From Luteimonas sp. MC1750 (lineage in GTDB: Bacteria > Pseudomonadota > Gammaproteobacteria > Xanthomonadales > Xanthomonadaceae): DNA of 64,000 nucleotides. A program made the position numbers and the translations under genes. Shown piece after piece: positions 50,755 to 61,058 of the stretch. The notes under the pieces are model-generated. The model did not search any database. It saw only the letters and a list, made by a program, of their open reading frames with translations, and was not told the origin of the DNA. The DNA lies in the NCBI RefSeq assembly GCF_016615955.1, contig NZ_CP067113.1:992001-1056000 (forward strand), written 5' to 3'. Each line of letters begins with the position of its first letter. The stretch's first letter is position 1.

Positions 50755-51177
50755 ATGAACAAGCCCTCGCTCAACACCCTGCTGCAGACCTTCGAGACCG
50801 AGCAGGCCACGCGCCAGCTTCCCGTCTTCGGCCCCGGCGACACCGTCGTGGTCAACGTCAAGGTGAAGGAAGGCAACCGCGAGCGGGTCCAGGCCTACGA
50901 GGGCGTGGTCATCGCGAAGAAGAACGCCGGCCTGAACTCGTCGTTCACCGTGCGCAAGATTTCCCACGGCTTCGGCGTCGAGCGCGTGTTCCAGAGCCAC
51001 AGCGCCGCGATCGACTCGGTCGAGGTCAAGCGCCGCGGCGCCGTGCGCGCCGGCAAGCTCTACTACCTGCGCGAGCTGGAAGGCCGCAAGGCGCGCATCA
51101 AGGAAGACCTGGCGGGCAACGCCAAGGCGCGCGCCAAGGCCGCCGCCGAAGCCGAAGCCGCCAAGTCGGCCGGCTGA
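50755..51177 (+). CDS. rplS: 50S ribosomal protein L19
   Basis: 140 aa; located at the 30S-50S interface. [40 protein letters not shown] and [10 protein letters not shown] are diagnostic. The ATG at 50755 is the family start; an in-frame upstream open stretch is leader. The Lys/Ala-rich C-terminal tail is longer than in E. coli (about 115 aa). Confidence 0.97.
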   Translation: MNKPSLNTLLQTFETEQATRQLPVFGPGDTVVVNVKVKEGNRERVQAYEGVVIAKKNAGLNSSFTVRKISHGFGVERVFQSHSAAIDSVEVKRRGAVRAGKLYYLRELEGRKARIKEDLAGNAKARAKAAAEAEAAKSAG

Positions 51178-51191
51178 GCAACGCCCCGGCG

Positions 51192-52712
51192 CTATCGCAG
51201 CGCTGATCCGGACGGCCGCCCCAGGGCGGCCGTTCGCGTTTCCTCGTCAGACGTCCGCGGGCAGGGGTCGGCCACCGGACCCGGGGGTTGCGAAGGCACC
51301 TCGGCCGGGATCGCGACCGCATCGGCCTCGTGGCCGCCGGTGCCGGCCAGCATCCGCGCCTCCCGCCAGCCTCCCCAGCGGTAGTAGGCAAGCGACATCG
51401 CCATCGCGCAGAGCGCGCTGACCGGGAAGCTCAGCCAGATCGCGTCGGCCCCCAGGCTCGGCTGCAGCAGGTTGGCGAACGGCACGCGGATGCCCCAGAG
51501 GGCCAGGCCCAGGATCAGCAGCGGCGGGATCACCGCGCCGGTCGAGCGCACCACGCCCGACACCACGAAGGTCACTCCGAAGAACAGGAAGGACCAGATC
51601 GCGATCACGTTGATGTGCTGGCCCAGCTCGATCGACGGACTGCCCGGCGGCAGGAACAGCGACAGGATCCGCGGGCCGAACAGCAGCAGCGGCGCGATCA
51701 GCGCACCGGTCAGCAGGAAATTGAACGCCACGCCGGCGCGCATGGTGCCGCCGACCCGGTCCCAGCGCCCGGCGCCAACGTTCTGCGCCGCCATCGAGGT
51801 GCAGGCCGCGCCCACCGCCATGGCCGGCATCTGTACGTAGGTCCACAGCTGCAGCGTCGCGCCATAGGCGGACGCGGTGTCCACGCCGTGCGCGTTGACC
51901 ATGCTGATCATCACCAGCATCGCCAGCGAGACCAGGATCATTTGCAGCCCCATCGGCACGCCCTTGACCACCAGCGCGCGGACGATCGCGAGGTCCGGGA
52001 TGTAGGCGCGGCGTTCGCTGCGCGGGATCCACAGTGGATGGCGACGCCAGCGCAGCCAGGCGAGGAGCGCCGCGAGGCTCGCGGCATTGGCCACCAGGGT
52101 GGCCGCGGCCGAGCCCGCGATGCCCATGCGCGGCAATGGGCCCAGGCCGAAGATCAGCAGCGGGTTGACGATGATGTCGATCACCACCACCAGCGCCAGG
52201 AAGAAGAAGGGCGTGCGGGTGTCGCCGGCACCCCGGAGCACCGCGCTGATGAAGGCGAACATGTAGAGGAAGGGCACCGCCAGGAAGATCACCTTCAGGT
52301 AGGCCTCGGCCAGCGGCAGCGAGGCCTCCGGCGTGCCCATCCACGCCAGCACGTGGCGCGCCAGCGGCAGGCCGGCGGCGGCGACCAGCAGCGACAGGCC
52401 GCCGAAGAAGCTGGCGCTGGTGCCGATGACCCGCCGTGCCTGCACCGCATCCTTCGCGCCGATCGCCTGGGCGACCAGGATCGTCGCCGCCATCCCGATG
52501 CCGAATACCGAGCCCAGCAGGAAGAACAGGATGTTGTTGGCGTTGGCCGTGGCGACCAGGGCCTCCTCGCCGAGGAAGCGTCCGACCCACACCGCATTCA
52601 CCGAGCCGTTGAGCGACTGCAGCGCGTTGCCGGCGAGGATCGGTAGCGCGAAGACCAGCAGGGTGCGCCCGATGGCGCCGTCGGTGAGGTCACGCGTGGA
52701 CGGTTTCGGCAT
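51192..52712 (-). CDS. MATE-family multidrug efflux transporter
   Basis: 506 aa, 12 predicted membrane helices in two related halves (MatE domains; AVWVGRFLGEEALVATANAN, GAACTSMAAQNVGAGRWDRV). Exports drugs or metabolites using Na+ or H+. A hydrophilic Pro-rich C-terminal tail of about 45 residues is unusual, and its last codons run through the rplS terminator hairpin. The ATG at 52712 (MPKPSTRDLTDGAIGRTLL) fits the family. Confidence 0.93.
   Translation of the reverse strand: MPKPSTRDLTDGAIGRTLLVFALPILAGNALQSLNGSVNAVWVGRFLGEEALVATANANNILFFLLGSVFGIGMAATILVAQAIGAKDAVQARRVIGTSASFFGGLSLLVAAAGLPLARHVLAWMGTPEASLPLAEAYLKVIFLAVPFLYMFAFISAVLRGAGDTRTPFFFLALVVVIDIIVNPLLIFGLGPLPRMGIAGSAAATLVANAASLAALLAWLRWRRHPLWIPRSERRAYIPDLAIVRALVVKGVPMGLQMILVSLAMLVMISMVNAHGVDTASAYGATLQLWTYVQMPAMAVGAACTSMAAQNVGAGRWDRVGGTMRAGVAFNFLLTGALIAPLLLFGPRILSLFLPPGSPSIELGQHINVIAIWSFLFFGVTFVVSGVVRSTGAVIPPLLILGLALWGIRVPFANLLQPSLGADAIWLSFPVSALCAMAMSLAYYRWGGWREARMLAGTGGHEADAVAIPAEVPSQPPGPVADPCPRTSDEETRTAALGRPSGSALR
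51212..51233. terminator. Hairpin after rplS
   Basis: ACGGCCGCCC-CA-GGGCGGCCGT, perfect 10-bp stem 34 bp after rplS followed by TCGCGTTTCC. It also lies within the C-terminal codons of the convergent MATE gene. Confidence 0.65.
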
Positions 52713-52748
52713 CGGCGCATCCTGCCAGAGCGGCGTTGAAGGCGGCGC

Positions 52749-52754
52749 TAGAAT
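52749..52754 (+). promoter_or_regulatory. -10 box of hslR, probably leaderless
   Basis: TAGAAT is 6 nt upstream of the ATG at 52761, with no Shine-Dalgarno; the region is only 48 bp from the divergent MATE start. Confidence 0.45.
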
Positions 52755-52760
52755 CCGCGC

Positions 52761-53177
52761 ATGACGCAGGACGAAACCGGCAGCACGCGCCCCGACAGCG
52801 TGCGCATCGACGTGTGGCTCTGGGCCGCGCGGTTCTTCAGGACCCGCACGCTGGCCCGGCAGGCGCTGGAGACCGGCAAGGTCGAGGTCGGCGGCCAGCG
52901 GCCGAAGGCGTCGCGCGCGGTGCGGGTGGGCGACGCGCTGCGCGTGGTGCGCGGCGAGGACGTGTTCGAGGTCGAGGTGCTGGGATTGTCGGACGACCGC
53001 GGGCCTGCGGCCGTCGCGCAGCAGCTCTATCGCGAATCGGAGGCCTCGGCCCGGGCGCGCGCCGAAGCGCTCCTTGCCCGGCGCGCGGCCCGCGACGGCT
53101 ACCGCGCGCCGGAGCACCGGCCCGACAAGCGTGCCCGCCGGCTCATCCGCGCCCTGGGCGACATCGACGCCACCTGA
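52761..53177 (+). CDS. hslR: Heat-shock ribosome-associated S4 protein Hsp15
   Basis: 138 aa. S4 RNA-binding domain (RIDVWLWAARFFRTRTLARQ, then VEVGGQRPKASRAVRVGD) and a basic C-terminal helix (DKRARRLIRAL). Hsp15 rescues 50S subunits that carry a stalled nascent chain. Confidence 0.93.
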   Translation: MTQDETGSTRPDSVRIDVWLWAARFFRTRTLARQALETGKVEVGGQRPKASRAVRVGDALRVVRGEDVFEVEVLGLSDDRGPAAVAQQLYRESEASARARAEALLARRAARDGYRAPEHRPDKRARRLIRALGDIDAT

Positions 53178-53195
53178 GCCCGTCCGGACGCAGCG

Positions 53196-53225
53196 GGGCC
53201 GCGGCTCTGGAGGGAACCGCGGCCC
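53196..53225. terminator. Hairpin between convergent hslR and catalase genes
   Basis: GGGCCGCGG (53196-53204) and CCGCGGCCC (53217-53225), perfect 9-bp stem with a 12-nt loop; no U-run on either strand. Confidence 0.5.
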
Positions 53226-53259
53226 TGGTCTCAGGCGGCGTGCGTCACGGCGATCGGCC

Positions 53260-54786
53260 TCACGCCAGCGCGGACGCCTCCTCCTGGCCCAGGCTGTTGG
53301 GCGACTGCCCGGCGGCGAACGCGCCCAGCTTGCGCAGCGCGGCCTCGACGCCGGCACCGTAGGCTGGATCGGCCTTGCTGCAGTTGTCCACGTGGCGGCG
53401 CTTGATGAAGTCGGGCGCGTCACCCATGGCGCGGGCGGTGTTGTCGAACAGCACCTGCTGCTGCGCCGGCGTCATCAGGCGGAACAGGTCGCCCGGCTGG
53501 CGGTAGTAGTCGGCGTCGTCCTCGCGGAAGTTCCACCAGTCGGCCACGCCGCCGATCTTCAGCGGCGGCTCGCGGTACTGCGGCTGCTCCTGCCACTGCT
53601 GGAAGCTGTTGGGCTCGTAGTGGGGCAGGCCGCCGTAGTTGCCGTCGACGCGGCCGATACCGTCGCGGTGGTTGCTGTGCACCGGGCAGCGCGCGGCGTT
53701 GACCGGGATCTGGTGGTAGTTCGTGCCCAGCCGGTAGCGCTGCGCGTCGGCGTAGTTGAACAGGCGCGCCTGGAGCATCTTGTCCGGCGACACGCCGATG
53801 CCCGGCACCAGGGTCCCGGGCGCGAACGCGCTCTGCTCGACGTCGGCGAAGAAGTTTTCCGGGTTGCGGTTGAGCTCGAACTCGCCGACCTCGATCAGCG
53901 GGAAATCCTTCTTCGACCACACCTTGGTCAGGTCGAAGGGATGGAACGGCACCTTCTCCGCGTCCGCTTCGGGCATGACCTGGACGTACATCGTCCACTT
54001 GGGGAAATCGCCGTTCTCGATCGCGTTGTAGAGGTCGCGCTGGTGTGTCTCGCGATCATTGCCGATGGCCTCGGCGGCCTCGGCGTCGGTCAGGTTGCGG
54101 ATGCCCTGTTGGGTGCGGAAGTGGAACTTCACCCAGAAGCGCTCGCCGGCCTCGTTCCAGAAGCTGTAGGTATGCGAACCAAAGCCGTGCATGTGGCGGT
54201 AGCTGGCCGGGATGCCGCGGTCGCTCATCACGATGGTGACCTGGTGCAGGGCCTCGGGCAGCAGCGTCCACCAGTCCCAGTTGTAGGTCGCCGAGCGCAG
54301 GTTGGTGCGCGGGTCGCGCTTCACCACCTTGTTGAGGTCGGGGAACTTGCGCGGGTCGCGGATGAAGAACACGGGGGTGTTGTTGCCCACCATGTCCCAG
54401 TTGCCTTCCTCGGTGTAGAACTTCAGCGCGAAGCCGCGGATGTCGCGCTCGGCATCGGCCGCGCCGCGCTCGCCGGCGACGGTGGTGAAGCGGGCGAACA
54501 TCTCGGTCGTCTTGCCCACCTGCGAGAAGATCGCGGCGCGGGTGTACCTGGTGATGTCGCGGGTGACGGTGAAGGTGCCGAAGGCGCCGGAGCCCTTGGC
54601 GTGCATCCGCCGCTCCGGGATGACTTCACGGACGAAATTGCCCAGCTTCTCGTGCAGCCAGACGTCCTGGGCCAGCAGCGGGCCGCGCGGCCCGGCGGTC
54701 AGGCTGTTCTGGTTGTCGGGCACGGGTGCGCCGAAGTCGGTGGTCAGGTGCGTGACCGGACACGTCCTGCTGTCGCTGCTGCTCAT
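53260..54786 (-). CDS. Monofunctional haem catalase
   Basis: 508 aa; small-subunit (clade 3-like) catalase converting H2O2 to water and oxygen. Distal His62 in [13 protein letters not shown], distal Asn in [10 protein letters not shown], and proximal haem Tyr in [15 protein letters not shown]. No signal peptide, so cytoplasmic. A 117-bp upstream gap contains a direct-repeat operator candidate. Confidence 0.97.
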   Translation of the reverse strand: MSSSDSRTCPVTHLTTDFGAPVPDNQNSLTAGPRGPLLAQDVWLHEKLGNFVREVIPERRMHAKGSGAFGTFTVTRDITRYTRAAIFSQVGKTTEMFARFTTVAGERGAADAERDIRGFALKFYTEEGNWDMVGNNTPVFFIRDPRKFPDLNKVVKRDPRTNLRSATYNWDWWTLLPEALHQVTIVMSDRGIPASYRHMHGFGSHTYSFWNEAGERFWVKFHFRTQQGIRNLTDAEAAEAIGNDRETHQRDLYNAIENGDFPKWTMYVQVMPEADAEKVPFHPFDLTKVWSKKDFPLIEVGEFELNRNPENFFADVEQSAFAPGTLVPGIGVSPDKMLQARLFNYADAQRYRLGTNYHQIPVNAARCPVHSNHRDGIGRVDGNYGGLPHYEPNSFQQWQEQPQYREPPLKIGGVADWWNFREDDADYYRQPGDLFRLMTPAQQQVLFDNTARAMGDAPDFIKRRHVDNCSKADPAYGAGVEAALRKLGAFAAGQSPNSLGQEEASALA

Positions 54787-54860
54787 GTGCGGGGTTCCCC
54801 TTTCTGTGTGGGTGGCGGTCGGAGTCGTGCCTCGACTCTAGGACCGCCCGATAGAAAGGT

Positions 54861-54888
54861 GAAATCGAATGATGGAAATCGATTGATA
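54861..54888 (-). promoter_or_regulatory. 14-bp tandem direct repeat upstream of catalase
   Basis: GAAATCGAATGATG and GAAATCGATTGATA (12 of 14 identical), each with an ATC-N4-GAT dyad and flanked by GATAG on both sides, 75-102 bp before the catalase ATG. A regulator-binding site is likely; it does not match the spaced ATAG/CTAT OxyR consensus well. Confidence 0.5.
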
Positions 54889-54903
54889 GGCCCCGCCTAA
54901 TGA

Positions 54904-55518
54904 TCATCGCCGCCCGAACAGTCCTCCCAGCTTCACCAGGTCGCCAAGGCCGAGTTCGCCGTCGCCGTCCTGGTCCAGCACCGCACCCAGCAGGCCGCCG
55001 CCGAGGCCGCCCTGCTGCCGGATCTCCTGCTGCTCCCGGCCCAGCAGCCCGCCCAGCGCCTGCGCGCCCGCCGGTTGCTGCGAACCCCCGCCGGACATCA
55101 TCCGCTTGGCGAGGTAGGCCATCACGATCGGCGCCAGGATCCGCAGCAGCTGGCCGGCCTGGCCTTGGCCGAGCCCCGTGGCCTGGGCAACGCCGGCCTC
55201 GGCGCGCGGCTGCTGGCCGCCGAAGATGTGGCCGAGGATGCCCGCGCCGTCGGTCTGGCGGCCCTGCGGCGCGCCCCCCAGCACCGCGCCCAGCACGCTG
55301 CCGAGATCGACGCCTGCGTGGTCCTTCTGCAGCGCGCCGAACAGCGCCTGTGCGCCCTGCGGCTGGCTGGCATTGCGGCCGAGTGCACCCAGGATCAGCG
55401 GCAGCGCCGCCTTGATCGCGGCCGAGGACTGCTCCTGGCTGATGCCGAGCTGCTGGGCCAGCTGGCTGGCGGGGCCGCCCTGCAGCTGGGCGGCGAGATC
55501 GTCGGTGAGCATGGCCAT
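54904..55518 (-). CDS. DUF937 protein with EF-hand-like loop
   Basis: 204 aa. DUF937 features: Gln/Ala-rich helices (LAQQLGISQEQSSAAIKAAL, LPLILGALGRNA) and Gly-rich repeats. The C-terminus has DQDGDGELGLGDLVKL, a Ca-binding loop of the dockerin/EF-hand type, then GGLFGRR. No signal peptide. Function unknown. Confidence 0.82.
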   Translation of the reverse strand: MAMLTDDLAAQLQGGPASQLAQQLGISQEQSSAAIKAALPLILGALGRNASQPQGAQALFGALQKDHAGVDLGSVLGAVLGGAPQGRQTDGAGILGHIFGGQQPRAEAGVAQATGLGQGQAGQLLRILAPIVMAYLAKRMMSGGGSQQPAGAQALGGLLGREQQEIRQQGGLGGGLLGAVLDQDGDGELGLGDLVKLGGLFGRR

Positions 55519-55572
55519 GTCAGCACTCCTGTCGTCCGGGACCCCGATCGTACGCGCGACCCCGCGCGCGGG

Positions 55573-56328
55573 TCACCCGTCCGCCGGTCCGTCGATGCGC
55601 CGCGTCCAGTCCTCGACCTGGCTCGTCGCCAGGCGGCGCTCGAGCACCGTGCGCCAGGACGGCACCAACGGGAGCTGCAGGGCCTCGGCCAGCTGTGCGG
55701 CGTCGAGCACGCGATCGGCCAGCAGCCGCATCAGGCGCCGCAGGGGCCAGCCGGGGCAGGGCCGTTCGACCAGTTCCAGCACGTCGCCGGCGCTGGCGTG
55801 GCCGGGCCGCAGCACGCGGTAGTACCAGCCGGTCCGGCCGGTGTCCTGCACGCGTCGCGCCATGTCGCACACGCCGAAGCGGTCATTGAGCTTCCAGCAT
55901 GGCTGCCGCCCCTGGCTCACCTCCAGCAGCGCCCCGCCGAGGGAGAACCGGTCGCCCAGGCAGACGCTGCCCTCGTCCAGGCCGGTGCTGCTCAGGTTCT
56001 CGCCGAAGGCACCGGGCGCGGCCAGCAGCGGCAGGTCGCCGAGTTCCGCGCGCCAGGCCGCGTAGTGGTCGCGCGGATAGTGGTGGACGGCCTTGTCGAC
56101 GCCGCCATGCACGCGCGGGTCGCCCTGTTCGTCGCCGTCGAGGCCCAAGGTGCCGATGTGCACCGGTCCGCCGCGCGGCGCCTTGGCGATGGCGCTGCGG
56201 CTGCCCGCGCGCGTATAGGGCACGGCGATGCCGGTGAGCAGGGCGTCGATACGGACGCCCGCGGACAGGACGCCGGCGGGGCCGCCGTGGTCGGAGCGGG
56301 GCCTGTCGTCTTCGCCGCCGACGGTCAC
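55573..56328 (-). CDS. MOSC-domain protein (YiiM-like)
   Basis: 251 aa. MOSC domain (about 45-185) with [34 protein letters not shown] and the conserved Cys in GRQPCWKLN, then a C-terminal 3-alpha domain. YiiM-type proteins reduce N-hydroxylated bases with molybdopterin; the window also encodes the Mo-cofactor pathway. GTG start overlapping mutS stop (GTGA). Confidence 0.88.
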   Translation of the reverse strand: MTVGGEDDRPRSDHGGPAGVLSAGVRIDALLTGIAVPYTRAGSRSAIAKAPRGGPVHIGTLGLDGDEQGDPRVHGGVDKAVHHYPRDHYAAWRAELGDLPLLAAPGAFGENLSSTGLDEGSVCLGDRFSLGGALLEVSQGRQPCWKLNDRFGVCDMARRVQDTGRTGWYYRVLRPGHASAGDVLELVERPCPGWPLRRLMRLLADRVLDAAQLAEALQLPLVPSWRTVLERRLATSQVEDWTRRIDGPADG

Positions 56329-58892
56329 GTGAGCGCCTTCAGCCGGTACAGCGCTTCCAGCGCCTGCTTGGGCGTGAGTTCGTCGGGATCGATGCCGGCG
56401 AGCGCGTCGAGGGCGGCCGATGAGGGCGAGAACAGGCCGTACTGCTGCGGCGCGTCGAGCACCTCGGCCGACAGCGGCGGGCGGGCGGCCGGGCCCTGCT
56501 GCTCGAGTTCGGCCAGGCGGCCGCGGGCCTGGCGCAGCACCGGCCTCGGCAGCCCGGCCAGCGCCGCCACCTGCAGCCCGAAGCTGCGGTTGGCCGGGCC
56601 TTCCTTCACCGCGTGCATGAAGACCAGCGTCTCGCCGTGCTCGACGGCGTCCAGGTGCACGTTGGCGATGCCGCTGCCGGGCGCGGCCAGCGCCGTGAGT
56701 TCGAAGTAGTGGGTCGCGAACAGCGTGTAGCAGCGGTTGTGGCCGGCCAGGTGGCGCGCGCAGGCCTCGGCGAGCGCCAGGCCGTCGTAGGTCGAGGTGC
56801 CGCGGCCGATCTCGTCCATCAGCACCAGCGACTGCGGCGTCGCGTGGTGCAGGATGTGGCTGGTCTCGCTCATCTCGACCATGAAGGTCGACTGCCCGCG
56901 GGCGAGGTCGTCGCCCGCGCCGATCCGGGTCAGGATGCGGTCGATCGGGCCGATCCGCGCGCGCGCGGCGGGCACGAAGCTTCCGATGTAGGCCAGCAGC
57001 ACGATCAGCGCGTTCTGGCGCATGTAGGTGCTCTTGCCGCCCATGTTGGGCCCGGTGATGACCAGCATCCGGCGGTCGTCGCCGAGCACCAGGTCGTTGG
57101 GCTCGAAGGGCTCGTCGCGCACCGCCTCGACCACCGGGTGGCGGCCACGCTCGATCTCCAGGCAGGGCGCGTCGACCAGCTCGGGCCGCGCCCAGTCCAG
57201 CGCATGCGCGCGCTCGGCCAGGCCCGCCAGCACGTCGAGCTCGGCGAGCGCTCCGGCACAGCGCTTCAGCGATTCCAGGTGCAGGTTGAGTTCGTCCAGC
57301 AGTTGCTCGTACAGCAGGCGCTCGCGGGCCAGCGCACGTTCGCGCGCGGACAGCACCTTGTCCTCGAAGCCCTTCAGCTCCTCGGTGATGTAGCGCTCGG
57401 CGTTGGCCAGCGTCTGCCGCCGGGTGTAGTGGGTCGGCGCCCTGGCCGCGTGCGCCTTGCCGACCTCGAGGTAATAGCCGTGCACGCGGTTGTAGCCGAC
57501 CTTGAGCGTGGGGATGCCGCTGGCCTCGCGCTCGCGGGCCTCCAGCTCGACCAGGAACTGGTCGGCATGGGTCGACAGCCGGCGCAGGTCGGCCAGCTCC
57601 GCATCGAAGCCGTCGGCAAAGACCCCGCCGTCCCGCGCCAGCACCGGTGGCTGTTCCACCAGGGCGTCGGCCAGCAGTGCCGCCTGCGCGGCGTGCTCGC
57701 CGAGACCGTCGACCAGCGCCTGCAGGCGCGGCGAATCCACCGGGCCCAGCAGCGTGCGCACGCCGGGCAGCATGCCCAGCGCATCGCGCAGCGTGGACAG
57801 GTCGCGCGGCCGCGCCGAGCGCAGCGCGATGCGCGAGAGGATGCGCTCCACGTCGCCGAGCCCGCGGAAGCGCTCGCGCAGGTCGCGTCCGGCGTCGCTG
57901 TCGAGCAGGGCCGACACGGCGTGCTGGCGCTCGCCGACGACGGTCCGGTCGCGCAGCGGCCGGTGCAGCCAGCGCCGGAGCAGGCGTCCGCCCATCGGCG
58001 TCACCGTGCTGTCGAGCACCCCGAGGAGGGTGTGCTTCTGCTCGCCGTCGACGCGCGTGTCGAGCTCGAGATGGCGGCGCGTGGCCGCGTTCAGCGCGAT
58101 CGCGCCGTCGCTGGACTCGAGCGCGATCGAGGTGAGGTGGGGCAGGCGCTGCTTCTGTGTTTCCTCCACGTAGCCGAGCAGCGCGCCCGCCGCCGCGATC
58201 GCCTGCGGCCGGTCGTCGATGCCGAAGGCGGTGAGGTCGTGCAGTTCGAAGAAGCGCAGCAGCTGGCGGCGCCCGCTGTCGGCGTCGAACAGCCAGGGCG
58301 CGCGCCGGCGCAGGCCGCTGCGCGAGGTGGCGCAGGCCGGCCAGCCTTCCTCGTCGGGCAGCAGCAGCTCGGCCGGGTCGAGGCGGGCGAGTTCGGCTTC
58401 CAGCGCGTCGTCACCCGTGACCTCGTTGGCGAGGAAGCGGCCGGCGGACAGGTCGGCCCAGGCCAGGCCATAGCCGTCGCGGCCGCGGCTGACCGCGAGC
58501 AGCAGGGTGTCGCGGCGTTCCGACAGCAGCGCCTCGTCGGTGACCGTGCCGGGCGTGACGATCCGCACCACCTTGCGCTCCACCAGGCCCTTGCTGGTGG
58601 CCGGGTCACCGACCTGCTCGCAGATGGCGACCGATTCACCCAGCGCCACCAGGCGCGCGAGATAGCCCTCGGCGGCATGGTGCGGCACGCCGGCCATCGG
58701 GATCGGCTGCCCGCCGGAGCTGCCGCGCTGGGTCAGGGTGATGTCGAGCAGCCTGGCCGCCTTGCGCGCGTCGTCGAAGAACAGCTCGTAGAAGTCGCCC
58801 ATGCGAAAGAACAGCAGCACGTCGGCGTGCTCCGCCTTGGCGGCGAAGAACTGCTTCATCAGTGGCGTGTGGGATTGCAGGTCAGTTGCCAT
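56325..58892 (-). CDS. mutS: DNA mismatch repair protein MutS
   Basis: 855 aa mismatch-recognition ATPase. N-terminal mismatch-binding segment [15 protein letters not shown] (Phe and Glu of the F-x-E clamp), connector, lever and clamp domains, ATPase with Walker [10 protein letters not shown] (from residue 614), [12 protein letters not shown], and C-terminal helix. The ATG at 58892 starts [16 protein letters not shown], normal for the family; the longer open frame upstream is not used. Confidence 0.97.
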   Translation of the reverse strand: MATDLQSHTPLMKQFFAAKAEHADVLLFFRMGDFYELFFDDARKAARLLDITLTQRGSSGGQPIPMAGVPHHAAEGYLARLVALGESVAICEQVGDPATSKGLVERKVVRIVTPGTVTDEALLSERRDTLLLAVSRGRDGYGLAWADLSAGRFLANEVTGDDALEAELARLDPAELLLPDEEGWPACATSRSGLRRRAPWLFDADSGRRQLLRFFELHDLTAFGIDDRPQAIAAAGALLGYVEETQKQRLPHLTSIALESSDGAIALNAATRRHLELDTRVDGEQKHTLLGVLDSTVTPMGGRLLRRWLHRPLRDRTVVGERQHAVSALLDSDAGRDLRERFRGLGDVERILSRIALRSARPRDLSTLRDALGMLPGVRTLLGPVDSPRLQALVDGLGEHAAQAALLADALVEQPPVLARDGGVFADGFDAELADLRRLSTHADQFLVELEAREREASGIPTLKVGYNRVHGYYLEVGKAHAARAPTHYTRRQTLANAERYITEELKGFEDKVLSARERALARERLLYEQLLDELNLHLESLKRCAGALAELDVLAGLAERAHALDWARPELVDAPCLEIERGRHPVVEAVRDEPFEPNDLVLGDDRRMLVITGPNMGGKSTYMRQNALIVLLAYIGSFVPAARARIGPIDRILTRIGAGDDLARGQSTFMVEMSETSHILHHATPQSLVLMDEIGRGTSTYDGLALAEACARHLAGHNRCYTLFATHYFELTALAAPGSGIANVHLDAVEHGETLVFMHAVKEGPANRSFGLQVAALAGLPRPVLRQARGRLAELEQQGPAARPPLSAEVLDAPQQYGLFSPSSAALDALAGIDPDELTPKQALEALYRLKALT

Positions 58893-58960
58893 TGCCGGTT
58901 TTGCTTGCTTATTCAATGAGTTAGAGCAATGGATGAGTAGGCGTCGCCTTCGGACTGGAC

Positions 58961-58980
58961 CGCAGTGAACCGCAGTGAAC
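58961..58980. repeat. Tandem decamer at the mutS/integrase junction
   Basis: CGCAGTGAAC occurs twice in tandem, 69 bp upstream of the mutS ATG and 101 bp before the integrase. It could be a recombinase arm/core site or chance. Confidence 0.35.
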
Positions 58981-59081
58981 CAGCTTTTTCTAGCCACCGC
59001 ATAGCCATGGAGGGTGGGCAGCCATCCAGACTGCGGATTTGGCTAAGTGGCGACAAACTTCCCATTTGGAGGCAGACTCCC

Positions 59082-61058
59082 ATGGCTGTAAAAAAGCGTG
59101 TTCATTATGCGGGTGCGGAGCAGGGGGGTGGCATGAGCAAACGCGGTCAACGCTACCACCTGACCCAGGCGCAGTTGCGCCGCCTGACGCTGGCCGAGCG
59201 TCCCGACATCGATCCGACCGGCAAGACCAGGTTGGTACCCAACACCAAGGGCAAGCCTTACCGCTTCCTCTTGTCCATGGGTGGCAGCAACGTCTCCGGC
59301 TTTGGCGTGTACGTCGGCAAGACCAAGACCACCTATGAGGTCCAGGTCGGCACTGGCACGAGCACCAAGCGCGAGGCGCTGGGCAGTGTCATGGAGCTGA
59401 CCATTGAGGAAGCCTTCCGGCGGGCTGTGGATACTCGCCAAGCCATCCGGGGTGGAGGGGACAGCCCCAAGCGGGCGGAAAAAACCCATGCCCATGCCTT
59501 GGAAGTTCGGTCGATTACGGTGGAGGAGTGCCTGGCTCGCTACATCGACTATCTGAGCCAACGGGTGGTCAACGGCGACCGCAAGCCCGTCAGCGTTACG
59601 GCTGTGCGGTTGAGCCTGGCCCGCATCCAGCGGCCTGAGGTGGGCCTGGCCAACGTCCAAGTCCGGGACCTGCTCATTGATGAGGCTGGTGGAGTGGAGG
59701 GGGCAAAGACCACGCCCCGGATCATCCAGGCATGGAACGCTTGCCGGACTAGCTGCATGGAGCTGTCCAACCAACTGACCACCGAGCAGAAGAAGACGCT
59801 GCGGGGGATGGGAGAGTGGTGGAGGCACGATGCCGGGGCAATGGAAGCCGCGGGCTTCAAGGGCCGGTACATCCAGAAGGCGCTGTCGTCAGGTCTTGCG
59901 GCCACCGAGCACACGTTCGGAGACATCAAGCGGGCAATCGATCTGGTCATCGAGGAGGAAGCCCAGCAGGCAGTTCTCCAGAAGCGTGCCCCCGAGTTGT
60001 CCATCAACCCGACCAAAATTCTGTTCAAGCGGGGCTACTTCCGCGACCACACCAAGCTGCGGGCTCATTACCGCAAGGCTCAGGTGCGCAATCCCTTGGG
60101 TGAGGCCGAGGGCGATCAGTCGCTGCAGCTGGCGATGAAGGCGCTCATCGGCCGGCGTCAGCACTACCTGGACGCCCATCAAAAGGTCGGCGTGGACTAC
60201 CTGTTCATCGTGCTGCTGTGGGCCCTGCGTCGCAACGAGGGCACGATCCTGCGCTGGTACGAAGACTGTACGCCCGGAGAGCTGCTCCAGGAGACGCGGT
60301 CATGGGTGTGGCTTGCCCCCAACCCTCAGGAGCGAAACCCCACCACCCGCCAGACCGGGTCCCAGGCGTTTCTCCACGACACGAAAACCGGCACCGTCCA
60401 GCACATCCCCATTGCGTACTTCGCAGAACGGATCCTGCGCATGCGCTGGGATGACCGCCTGGACACCGTCGAAAACTACCCTCAGCGGCTGGCTAAGGCC
60501 AAGGCAGAGCTTGCCGCTGCCGAGGCTCGCACGTACGACGAGATGAAGCTTGCGATCTACCGGAAGGCCATCCGGAGGATCGAGTTCCAGCGCAAGAACG
60601 TCGGCTGGGTCTTTCCCGCTCGCTCGATCAAGGCCAAGGAAGGGCACTACAAGGACAGCAAGTCTCTGCTCCAGTACCTGCGCGTGGATACCGGGCGGCT
60701 GGACCTGGCCCGGGACATCGACCAGGGCCTGACGTTACACGACTTCCGCCGCACCCTGGGCCGCTTCGCCTCAAAGCACCTGTCCGGGCGGATGGTTTCC
60801 GAGTTGCTCAAGCACTTCAATAGCCATGGCACCGATGGGGAGGACAAGATGTCCTCCACCACGGCCAAGTACTACTCCGACCAGGAATGGGACGATGTGC
60901 GCGGGGCCATGGCACAGGTGGAGGAGGCCATGATCCGGACGTCTCCTCGGGTGTGGAACTACCTCAAGGGCGCTGACAAGCCGATGCTGGACGAAGCCAA
61001 CGACCCGCCCATCCAGCTGTCCTGGCGCTCGCTGAAAAATCAGGACGAGGAAGAATGA
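59082..61058 (+). CDS. Large tyrosine recombinase/integrase
   Basis: 658 aa. The C-terminal half has the tyrosine-recombinase residues: Arg383/384 in ALRRNEGTILRW, His553-x-x-Arg556 in LHDFRRTLGRF, His in LLKHFNSHG, and Tyr597/598 in TAKYYSDQ. The about 300-residue N-terminal part is longer than in phage integrases and contains a DNA-binding-like region. GGAGG lies 9 nt before the chosen ATG. Base composition is less GC-rich than mutS. It overlaps the next gene by 4 bp, so it leads a three-gene operon. Confidence 0.85.
   Translation: MAVKKRVHYAGAEQGGGMSKRGQRYHLTQAQLRRLTLAERPDIDPTGKTRLVPNTKGKPYRFLLSMGGSNVSGFGVYVGKTKTTYEVQVGTGTSTKREALGSVMELTIEEAFRRAVDTRQAIRGGGDSPKRAEKTHAHALEVRSITVEECLARYIDYLSQRVVNGDRKPVSVTAVRLSLARIQRPEVGLANVQVRDLLIDEAGGVEGAKTTPRIIQAWNACRTSCMELSNQLTTEQKKTLRGMGEWWRHDAGAMEAAGFKGRYIQKALSSGLAATEHTFGDIKRAIDLVIEEEAQQAVLQKRAPELSINPTKILFKRGYFRDHTKLRAHYRKAQVRNPLGEAEGDQSLQLAMKALIGRRQHYLDAHQKVGVDYLFIVLLWALRRNEGTILRWYEDCTPGELLQETRSWVWLAPNPQERNPTTRQTGSQAFLHDTKTGTVQHIPIAYFAERILRMRWDDRLDTVENYPQRLAKAKAELAAAEARTYDEMKLAIYRKAIRRIEFQRKNVGWVFPARSIKAKEGHYKDSKSLLQYLRVDTGRLDLARDIDQGLTLHDFRRTLGRFASKHLSGRMVSELLKHFNSHGTDGEDKMSSTTAKYYSDQEWDDVRGAMAQVEEAMIRTSPRVWNYLKGADKPMLDEANDPPIQLSWRSLKNQDEEE

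Noticed and set aside
54787..54903. Canonical OxyR site before catalase
   Set aside because: ATAG/CTAT quartet with 7-bp spacing cannot be aligned; only flanking GATAG elements fit, so it is recorded as an unassigned repeat.
59082..61058. Prophage start
   Set aside because: An integrase is present, but the next genes are a HTH protein and a restriction-methylase, with no phage structural or replication genes in view.
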